DNA of 27,570 nucleotides, from assembly GCA_010015655.1 (NCBI GenBank), contig ML976799.1:76074-103643 (forward strand), read 5' to 3'. The notes beneath the pieces were generated by a model, which was not told the origin of the DNA, ran no database searches, and saw only the letters and a program-made list of their open reading frames with translations. This document shows, piece by piece, positions 19,952 to 27,570 of this stretch. A program made the translations under genes and the position numbers. This DNA comes from Bimuria novae-zelandiae CBS 107.79. Its lineage: Eukaryota > Ascomycota > Dothideomycetes > Pleosporales > Didymosphaeriaceae. How positions within the stretch are numbered: the first letter of the stretch is position 1; every line of letters begins with the position of its first letter.

Positions 19952-21856
19952 ATAAGTAAATACGAGACCCTTTCCGATGCACTAGATATTATTCTAGGGA
20001 ATACTTTAGATAATAATAACAACGATACTACTATTACCTATATTAAGAGAAGTCTTTACGCTAAACCTAATTTCTTTTACGGAGACTATAAATATATAGA
20101 ACTATAGATCCTGCAGCTTAACCTCTACTTCCACGGAATAAAGAAGGAATAGAATAAAGCTAATAAGACTATTTTTATAGTATCTTATATAAAAGGACTA
20201 GCCCTTGCATGGATTCGACCGTATCTTAACTAATACCTGGCTAAGGAGAACTTGGAAGGAGATGCTGTTAATAAAATTATAAAAGACTACGACAAGTTCT
20301 GCAAGAAAGTTAAATAGTACTTTAGAGTAGCTAATTAGGAGGCTATTGCTAAAAGAGCTATCTAGCAACTTAAGCAAGTCCGCTTAGCTACTAAATATAA
20401 CTCTAAATTCTGCAGACACGCTAATTAAATCTATTAGAATAAAGTAACTCTTATAACTATGTACTATCGAGGACTTAAGCCTAACCTACGCGAAGAACTA
20501 CTGCGTAGCGGAGTAAAGATAAATATACTAGAAGCATTGTTAAAGGAAGCTATTAAGATTAATAAGGAATAGTATAAACTAAAACGCGATATATAATGGA
20601 ACTAGTTAAGACAACAAGGCTATAGACCACCCTTAAGCCACGATAATTATCGCAATTAACAAACTCCTAGGCCAAGACAAGACAACTACGGACCTCAGCC
20701 GATGGAAGGAATCCAGTACTATAACCAAATTAATGTAATCGGAAAAGGAACAGGAAAGTCTCTAGGCTATCGCAAGAAGCCTAACCAAAGTCGTATCTCA
20801 GATAGAACCCGACGACAACAGGGAACTGAGACACGCACTTGTTTTACGTGTGATAAACTAGGCCACATAGCCAGGAACTGCAGATCTAAGAACAAGGTTA
20901 TTAGATAGTTAAACGTACTAATTATCAAGGACGCGGACGCGACTAACAAAGAATAGTAAGTTATTAGTGCTATTAAACAACTTAATAACTAAGATAGGGA
21001 CTTGGAGCGAACGGACTTGCCCAACTCTTAGCTATACAAGGATGCAGAAGAAGGATCGGAGGTAGAGTAAGAGGAACTAAAGAAACGCGCCCCTACACCA
21101 CATCCAAATACAAGAAGACTTACAGACAAGAAAGGATATAATATATTCTAATTCTTAGATTAATATTAACCGCGTGAAACCAATTTTAGATTTATAGTAA
21201 CTAAGCTAAATGCGATACGCACTAAACTAATTAGCCTAGTAATATAAGAATTTATAGACTACGGTTACAAACACTAGGACCTAAAGAAGAAATACCCCGT
21301 TAAGAATCTTAGCTATAAACTAATATACGACCTGGACCACCAAAATCCTAATTACGGAATCCTTAGATAAAGATTCTGTACCGCTAACGCATGTAATACG
21401 CATCTTTATGCTAAATAGTGTAGATACTTCCCACGACCGCAGAAACGATGCAGATAGGAATAGTTTAATTGCCTAATCGCCAAATGCAACGCGCACCTAT
21501 AAGATAAAAGAGAAGTAAAATACTTCCTATATCTTAGCAAAACCTAGAACCTTACCTATACTATGTTAATTAACAATAAATACATGTTAAAGATTTGGCA
21601 AACATGCCTACACCCAGACTATATAACGCATTAATAGGATAAAGCACTCTTTAGATTTAGACCTAGTAACTATCACGGAGAACTAGTGCGCATGGACTAA
21701 TAAGAAGGAAGAAGCTACAGTAAAGCAACCTAAATAATAGCACGATACCGCCAACCACGGGATAAGAACGGCAATCTTTAGCCTACTAAGCTATCTACTA
21801 AGGAAGTGTCTTTTTTAGACCTAGGCTTAAGCAAGAAGACGCCTTTAAGGAATTAA
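19952..21856 (+). pseudogene. Gypsy Gag with zinc knuckle and long Cys/His-rich extension
   Basis: The structural nucleocapsid protein that packages element RNA. The frame is free of TGA from 19937 to 21913 and broken by many TAA/TAG. The presumed start is a mutated ATG (ATA, 19952). A gag core (K-P-N-F-F-Y-G-D onward, about 20060-20600) leads to a CCHC knuckle, C-F-T-C-D-K-L-G-H-I-A-R-N-C (20839-20880), preceded by a Gln/Arg/Pro-rich linker. The frame then continues nearly 1 kb beyond the knuckle with protein-like composition, including two C-x4-C-N-x-H-L motifs at 21377-21400 and 21470-21499. The pol frame is -1 relative to it and takes over near 21817. Confidence 0.8.
21811..21817 (+). promoter_or_regulatory. 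Candidate -1 ribosomal frameshift site (T TTT TTA)
   Basis: In the Gag frame the codons read TCT TTT TTA, giving the heptamer T-TTT-TTA in the correct X-XXY-YYZ register. A -1 slip here leads exactly into the pol frame at 21817. Gag-like coding is seen up to this point and pol-like coding (K-Q-E-D-A-F-K-E-L-N) just after. The final TTA could itself come from TCA by RIP, so the heptamer may not be original. A downstream stimulatory structure is unverified. Confidence 0.5.
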
Positions 21857-24800
21857 ATGCTATAAATAGTTAAGCATTAATTAAGCTACTAATACGGCTT
21901 AATAGAACATAAATGAAGGCTATGCTGGATTTAGGAGCCTAACAAAGCTACATCTCTTAAAAGGCACTTATTAGAGCGGGACTCTATAAGCGTAAGAAAG
22001 AGGATGCTTATATTATTTATATCGCGAATAGACACCTAATGCCAGGCACGCCACGAATTAAGTACAAGGTTAAGATAATACTTAAGATCTATAGACATAG
22101 GGAAACAATTACCCTCGACGTTCTCGAGGAAGCTAGTCACGATGTAATACTAGGACTACCCTAGTTAAGGAAGCACAACCCTATAATTAACTAAGGAAGG
22201 AGAACGCTATTCTTTAAGCGCTATAACTATGTATTATAAGCAATGCCTACGCATTGGCAAAGTTTAATAGTAGATAAGAGAGCTATTAATAACATAGTCT
22301 TGCAAACGAGATTTAAGATTGAATTACCTTTGGTAGACGCTGGCAGGAACTACTAGGTTATAAAGCGCAAGGCAGTGGACAAGCCAATTCTCGTAAAGGA
22401 AAGAGAGCAACGCACAACCTATAGAATCCCTAAATAGTTTATAGAATAGAGCTATCTGTTTCGAGAAGAGGAAGGAAAAGCAAACCTACCTAAGCACTAA
22501 CCCTAGGATTACAAGATTGACCTAGAAGAAGGGAAGACGCCACCCTTTAGACTACTATACGCGAAATTAGGCAAAGAACTCTAAGAAGAAAAGGAATTTA
22601 TTAAAAAGAATTTAGTAAAAGGATACATACAACTATTAAAGTCACTAGCGGCAAGCCTATTTATATTTATACCTAAGAAGAGCAGCGAATTCCGACCCTG
22701 CGTAGACTACTAAAAACTTAATAATATAACGATTAAGAACCAATACCCGTTACTAAATATTAGAGAACTACGAGACAGGCTAGCACGAGTAAAAATGTTT
22801 ACCTTACTAGACCTACGCGATAGATACTACCTTATACGAATTAAAGAAGGTAAAGAATAGAAAATAGTATTTAGAACTAGATACAGACTGTTTAAGTACA
22901 CTATTATGCTATTTAGACTTATAAACGCACTAGCTACATTCTAGGCGCTTATTAACAACGTCTTATAACACTATCTTAATATCTTTGTTGTTGCATACAT
23001 AGACGACATTCTAATCTACTTAGAAAACATAAACGACCACGTGGAACATGTTAAGATGGTACTTAAAGAACTTAATAAGTTATACCTATAACTTAAACTA
23101 GAAAAGTGCAAGTTCTTCTAAATAGAACTTAAATTCCTTAGACATGTTATTAACACTAAAGGAATTAAGGTAAGCCTAGACAAAATTAAATATATTAAAG
23201 ACTGGCTACGACCACAATTAGCCAAGAACATCTAGGAATTCTTAGGATTCTGTGGATTTAATTAACAATTTATTAAGGATTACGCAAGGATTACAATACC
23301 GCTTACAAACCTTACTAAGAAGGACGTACCCTTTAAATAGACAATAGAATGTGAAGAAGCATTCCAGGCACTATAGCAAGCATATATTAGTCTACTAGTA
23401 CTAATGCACTTCTAAGATAATAAACCACTAAGGATCGAAACGGACGTAAGCGACTTAGCACTAGGAGCATGTGCAAAGTAAGAAAAGGATAGGCATTAGT
23501 ATCTAATTGCCTACTACTTATGTAAACTTAACGACGCGGAATCACGATACGACATACACGACAAAGAACTATACGTAATTATTAGAGTATTAAAGTATTA
23601 GAGGATCTACGCACACAGTTGCTTAGATCTTATAATCTTTACAGACTACAAGAATCTCTTACGATTTACGATAACTAAGGAATTGACACCACGTTAAGCG
23701 AGATAGTTAGAAATAATAGGGCAGTATAAATTTAAGATTGTGTACACCCCAGGCAAGGAAAACGGACGAGCAAACGCCTTAAGCAGGCGTAGCGATCTTA
23801 TAGAAGATAAGATTAAAACCTATTCTGCTATTCTATAGCAAAATAAAGATAGATCCCTTAGACTAACAGTAGAACTTAATTAAATCCTCGTGACAACACG
23901 AGAGGTACCCGTAAAACAATAGACTAAGATTATTTAATAATACCACGACGACCCTGCGTACGGACACCCAGGAATTAAGAAAATAATAGAACTTATCTAG
24001 CGCAATTACAGCTTTAAAGGAATTAAAGAAGTAGTAACCTAGTATATCCGCAAATGCGCAGAATGCCAACGAAACAAGCACGCAACACATCTTAAGTACA
24101 GCGAGATACAAGCGATCTAGATACTAACAGCACTATAGGAAGATATCGCTATAGACTTTATAACAGGACTACTTAGATTAAAGGACCTAGCAATAGGAAT
24201 AAAGTACAATTCTATATTAGTAATTATTTGTTAATTTACTAAATAAATAGAACTACTACCATGCTAAAAGACGACTATAGCTAAAGAATTCGCATTCCTT
24301 ATCCTAGACTACCTTATACGACACTATAGCATACTAAAGATAATTATTAGCAATCGAGACAAGCTCTTTACCTTAAATTACTAGACAACGCTTATGGCAC
24401 TTATTGGAATAAAACGAAAGCTATTAACAGCTTATCATCCACAGACGGATGGACAAACAGAACGTACGAATTAGACGATTAAAACGTGCCTACGCATCTA
24501 CTGCAACAACCAGAAAAATAACTAGATTTCCCTATTACCTATAGCATAATTAGTATATAATAACAAGATATTAGCAGTAACAGGATACATGCTATTCTAT
24601 GTAAACTATAGAAAATATCTACATCTCTTTAATTAAACGTTTCCTACGACTATTAAAACGGAAGAAGCTATTAGTTTGGCGGAAAAAATAAAAAAGACGC
24701 ACGAACAACTCTAAGAGAATCTTAAGAAAGCTTAATAGCAAGCCATTTCCTACACAAATTAAAAACGAAAAACGGCACCTTAGCTAAAGAAGGGGGATAA

Positions 24801-25209
24801 AGCATATTTGCTTACAAAGAATCTTCGAACTTAGAAGAAGAAACACAAGAAACTAGATTATATTAAGGTCAGACTATTTTTCATTTCCGAGTAAATATCA
24901 CTAGTCAACTATAGATTAGAACTACTACTAGACGCCAAGATACACCTAGTATTGCATATAGACTGATTAGAACTAGCCGACCTAGAGACACCAGTCGAAA
25001 CCACCTTCTATCACCAACCAGAGAAAGAAAACGAATTCGAAGTTAAATAAATACTATAACACACGGATTAGCCACGCATATATCTTATTAAATAAAAGGG
25101 ATACCTACATAGTAAGAATATATAGGAACCTAAGGAAAACTTAGCAAACTGCAAATAATTACTCTACTAATACTACAAGAATATACCTAAGAGCCGCTCG
25201 CGGTTATAG
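21817..25209 (+). pseudogene. Gypsy Pol polyprotein (protease, RT, RNase H, integrase, chromodomain)
   Basis: One frame throughout, broken by many TAA/TAG. Protease: D-L-G-A at 21928-21939, where D-S/T-G-A is expected. Reverse transcriptase: L-D-L-R (Asp codon 22810) and Y-I-D-D (22996-23007), both intact. RNase H: T-D-V-S-D near 23440 and A-N-A-L-S-R (23770 onward), where A-D-A-L-S-R is usual. Integrase: HHCC zinc region (His codons 23944 and 23965, Cys codons 24055 and 24064), first Asp 24154, second Asp changed to Asn (S-N-R-D, codon 24352), and the A-Y-H-P-Q-T-D-G-Q-T-E-R block with its Glu at 24460. A decayed GPY/F-type region precedes a chromodomain (F-E-V-K to E-P-K-E-N-L, about 25036-25180), which in chromoviruses targets integration to marked chromatin. 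The end is uncertain, TAG at 25207 or 25216. Confidence 0.9.
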
Positions 25210-25720
25210 GCAAGGTACTAGAGTAATTATCTAACAACCCTAGTGTTGACTACATTAGAGGAGAGAAGCTAATAGTAGCCGCCACGATAGGATAGTCCTC
25301 TAACGTAGCCTCTACTTCCAACTCTCTAATAGTATTTATTTTAGACATAAGGCATTGCGCCTTCTTCTTAGCACGCTCTTTAGCCTGCTATAATATTTTC
25401 TTATTTCGTAAAAGTTAGATTAATACTTCTGCTAATAATTTCTCATCCGTATCCACCTTCTTTTTATACTTATTATAAGTCTTGTCTAACAATACCTATA
25501 ATAAGTTTACGCAAGGCTTTTGCGCACGAATGCACTTAGAATACTTTAGACAGGTGTTAGGATTAGACGACGGCATAATAATGCACTTAGAGCTAGAAAG
25601 TAAGTAACAATTATAAGAGATAGGATAGATAACACTATTATGGCGAGTTTTAATGCTAAGACGGATAGCGTGGGCTTTAGTAGAAGATATTATAGTAAAG
25701 CGCACTAAGAAGCAGGGCAA
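25187..25720 (-). pseudogene. Antisense ORF between pol and the 3' LTR, unknown function
   Basis: On the minus strand a 178-codon frame runs from ATG 25718-25720 to TAG 25187-25189, with only four internal stops, all TAA/TAG of RIP type. It has protein-like composition: a Ser/Ile-rich N-terminal half, then C-L-K-Y-S-K-C-I-R-A-Q-K-P-C (near 25510-25550, a Cys-rich motif with one Cys probably lost to Tyr), then a Lys/Glu/Leu-rich stretch likely to form a coiled coil (about 25300-25470). It overlaps the end of the chromodomain by a few codons. I believe comparable antisense Cys-motif ORFs occur in other fungal gypsy elements, but I cannot name a family. Confidence 0.5.
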
Positions 25721-25773
25721 CTAAACTTTATCTATTTAGTAAGACAGGTTATGTAATTTAAGAACGAATTGTC

Positions 25774-25788
25774 AGAGAGAGGGGATAA
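25774..25788 (+). promoter_or_regulatory. Polypurine tract of the gypsy element
   Basis: AGAGAGAGGGGATAA lies immediately upstream of the 3' LTR, the position and composition expected for the plus-strand primer of reverse transcription. Confidence 0.75.
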
Positions 25789-26264
25789 TGTTAGGATCTG
25801 TATTTAGCATTACTAGGCTAACATTCTAAGACGGCTAAGGTCTTATGGGAGCTAATGGTGGCATAGTAATAGGCAGGTCACGTAACTGCTCGAAGCGCTT
25901 GAATCGAGCACGTTAAGCATATATAGAAAGCTAAGGCTGCGCTCGATATGCTCAAAGCGAGCAAGTTAAGTATATACAGAAAGCCAAGGCTGCGCTTGAC
26001 ATGCTCGAAGCGAGTAAGTCAAGCATGCTAAGTATATAGGAACATAAGGATGGACTCTTCCACCTTGTGTTTAATCTGTTTATTAATCTATCGTTTAGAT
26101 TTACTCAGGCTCTTGTTAATTTGATTGTAACGCACCTTACTTTAATACTAACACCATATTAATAAGCGCGAGCTATTAATACACCCTTTCCCGTTTCGAC
26201 ATCGCTCCTGCTAGAGAACCAACCTTAACCCCATTTCGGACTAGCTACCCGTAGGGACTTAACA
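25789..26264 (+). repeat. 3' LTR of the gypsy element
   Basis: 476 bp, same length and ends as 19459-19934, followed by the TAGCT duplication at 26265-26269. The 53 bp tandem array is repeated from 25906. Confidence 0.93.
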
Positions 26265-26569
26265 TAGCTAAGCGCTATAATCTTATAACTACTTATTTTT
26301 TTATTTATATACGCAGGTACTCGCGCGGGTCACGTTATAAATAAATATTTACCTTTAAATATTTATTAAAACTTTATAATAAAAGTATATTACTTTATTT
26401 CTTCTTTACCTTTCTTCGAGAACTATATATAAACTAGCTACTTAGACTAATTATCTAGTAAGCTAAGGATTTAAGCTAGACACCTTTTAAGCTTTACGCG
26501 TAAGTTTGTTACCTTTTATATTTTAAGTTACTATTTAGCTTATTTTACTACGTTTTATAAGCTAGAGGG

Positions 26570-26743
26570 TGTATTATAAAAAATACCTTACTAAAGCTTT
26601 TTACGCTAGCTAAAATTAAGCTAAATAGCTAAGTAGCTAAGCACGCGATCTCTAAAACTTATAAATAGCTAGTTATTATAAAGCTTCCTCTCCTTAATAG
26701 ACTTTATTTTCGAGCTCCCTAATTATTGTAACTGTGCGTTATA
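26570..26743 (+). repeat. 3' LTR of the small LTR element
   Basis: A 174 bp partner of 18114-18285. Differences are mostly C/T or G/A, and the TATA-like box reads CTTATAAATA. Directly followed by the CCTAT duplication. Confidence 0.75.
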
Positions 26744-27100
26744 CCTATTCTAAAAATTTATGTTAGCACTATAAAGTAGATATTAATTATTTAGGCCTTT
26801 AAAGCTCTAAGTATCTCCTTATTAGATCTAATAATTTTCCTTAAATTATTTAATTTAATTATTACTTTTAATTAATAATTATAAAAAAGCATAATTGTAA
26901 TACTTAGTACTTTAGATTAGAGAGAGTTTAACTAGCTACTAAAGGCTAATATTAATATAGGGGGTAGTAATAAGGCTAAGAATCTAAATTGAACTATATA
27001 CTTAATTTTTATATAAAAGTAACTTTTAAAGTATAAAAATAAAGGCCTGCTAGAGGCATTAGCAACGTAAAAAAAATACTTAAAGTAAAATAGATTTTTA

Positions 27101-27570
27101 CCTCTTATTTAGCTAAATAAGTATTATAGTAAAGTTATTTTTTTGTTAATTTATAGTGTATAGCAGGCCCGCAATTATTAATACTTAAAAAAATACTAAA
27201 GGTAATAACTATAGCTTTAAAAAAGTAAGTAAGTAAAAGCCTGTCTGGCTAGGTAGTGGCTTAAAATAAGGCTACTCTAAGAGAGGTATATTACTTAAGT
27301 AGCTACTAAAAATATACGCGTAAAGTAAAACGCTAATAAAACTACTAAGTAATATTTTAAGTATTAGGCTCGTAAGATATAAAGTTAACTTTAAAAATAT
27401 ATTAAAATATTTTAAAGCCTTTTAGTAAAGCTATTAAGAATAAATAAGTTTAGCGTAAGACTATAAATAATAATAACAACGTATTTATTATATTTATATT
27501 AAAGTTATATAATAGCTAAATAAATAGAATATTAAGTAAATATTAATAATTTAAGTAGCTAGTAATTATT
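27101..27570. other. Heavily mutated tail, probably transposon 3' part
   Basis: Continuation of the element that starts at 16933. No domain, TIR or gene is readable. A short inverted repeat (GGCCTGCTA near 27044 and its complement near 27159) spans its left edge. Confidence 0.4.

Larger units (their letters stand above)
19459..26264 (+). mobile_element. Ty3/gypsy chromovirus-type LTR retrotransposon, RIP-degraded
   Basis: A 6806 bp element with two 476 bp LTRs starting TGTTAGGATCTG and ending GGGACTTAACA, and a TAGCT target duplication (19454-19458 and 26265-26269). A purine-rich tract AGAGAGAGGGGATAA (25774-25788) lies directly before the 3' LTR. The order Gag, protease, reverse transcriptase, RNase H, integrase, chromodomain is that of a Ty3/gypsy chromovirus. 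All frames are broken by TAA/TAG. It is inserted in the interior of the 1.8 kb LTR element. The primer-binding site after 19934 (TCTTAAACACCCC) could not be matched to a tRNA by eye. Confidence 0.93.
18114..26743 (+). mobile_element. Non-autonomous LTR retroelement (about 1.8 kb) containing a gypsy element
   Basis: Two LTRs, 18114-18285 and 26570-26743, match through shared blocks such as AAGCACGCGAT and AGCTTCCTCTCCTTAATAGA. Both begin TGT. They end in TA, where CA is usual, as expected after CA-to-TA mutation. A CCTAT target duplication lies at 18109-18113 and 26744-26748. Without the nested gypsy the whole element is about 1.8 kb, too short for a full pol. Its interior (18286-19458 and 26270-26569) shows mutated coding-like stretches (around 18580-18900), but no reverse transcriptase, integrase or protease motif was found. 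A purine tract (AAGCTAGAGGG) precedes the 3' LTR. Confidence 0.75.
17049..27100 (+). pseudogene. Fot1/Pogo-like transposase remnant, interrupted by LTR elements
   Basis: Starts M-D-L-I-I-A-A-I-E, like the copy at 10814. The helix-turn-helix region is heavily mutated and carries a perfect 39 bp tandem duplication. The first catalytic block (D-I-Y-N-M-D-E-K-G-I-L-L-G, Asp codon 17537) is well preserved, and is in another frame than the start, so a net frameshift lies between. The L-x-P-L-x-V-Y-V-F-K-P block near 18000 retains the third-Asp region in altered form. The coding sequence breaks at 18113 and continues at 26749, giving C-terminal relics to about 27100. Non-functional. Confidence 0.7.
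16933..27570 (+). mobile_element. Fot1/Pogo-like transposon, split by an LTR nest, runs past the window end
   Basis: The 5' TIR begins after TA 16931-16932 with ACATGCACTGACTGCCAAG. It contains an inner palindrome, CTGCCAAG...CTTGGCAG (16944-16973). The transposase frame runs from 17049 until an LTR element interrupts it at 18114. Past the right-hand copy of the 5 bp duplication (26744-26748) the transposase resumes: A-F-K-A-L-S-I-S and a later G-L-L-E-A-L-A match the Fot1/Pogo C-terminal region. No 3' TIR appears before 27570, so the element is cut by the window or decayed. The last 450 bases are too mutated to assign with certainty. Confidence 0.7.

Noticed and set aside
27044..27170. GGCCTGCTA inverted repeat as a possible MITE
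   Set aside because: Only nine bases match, there are no target duplications, and it lies inside transposase-like sequence.
1..27570. tRNA, rRNA or CRISPR array
   Set aside because: No cloverleaf, rRNA-like block or regularly spaced repeat array was recognised; the tandem repeats present are LTR units and a single 39 bp duplication.

Overview
The window looks like a transposon-dense, AT-rich compartment of a filamentous ascomycete (Pezizomycotina) genome. Three things support this: a multi-exon gene with 52-66 bp introns and fungal-type splice and branch sites, several Fot1/Pogo-type (Tc1-mariner superfamily) DNA transposons, and a chromodomain-bearing Ty3/gypsy retrotransposon. Nearly all repeats carry the mark of repeat-induced point mutation (RIP): extreme TA richness and reading frames broken almost only by TAA/TAG at former CAA/CAG/TGG codons. 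I cannot assign a species.

Layout. 1-317: unmutated flank. 320-5627: a Fot1/Pogo-like element (plus strand) with TA target duplications. A related minus-strand element (337-2317) sits inside its left terminal inverted repeat (TIR), and a second-family element (about 2792-4425, minus strand) sits in its body. 5630-6033: short unmutated flank. 6036-7831: a decayed TIR element I cannot classify. 7834-10697: an unmutated island with the one intact host gene, a predicted secreted protein of 556 residues in four exons (8315-10163). 10698-14980: a small inverted-repeat (MITE-like) element whose two arms were each hit at the same TA by a different transposon, the Fot1/Pogo-like copies at 10717-12825 and 13116-14962. 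14983-16930: RIP-degraded DNA of unknown origin. 16933 to the window end: another Fot1/Pogo-like element containing a 1.8 kb non-autonomous LTR element (18114-26743, target duplication CCTAT), which itself contains a 6.8 kb chromovirus-type gypsy element (19459-26264, target duplication TAGCT).

The region is mainly a stratigraphy of transposition. At least seven nested insertions can be ordered from target duplications and split TIRs, followed by RIP. The most unusual points are the paired insertion in both arms of one MITE, a transposon inserted inside another's TIR, a gypsy element with a duplicated Cys/His motif in an extended Gag, a candidate -1 frameshift site and an antisense ORF between pol and the 3' LTR, and an unmutated secreted-protein gene between mutated repeats. 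No complete new defence or mobility system was found. All identifications come from reading the sequence; no database search was run.
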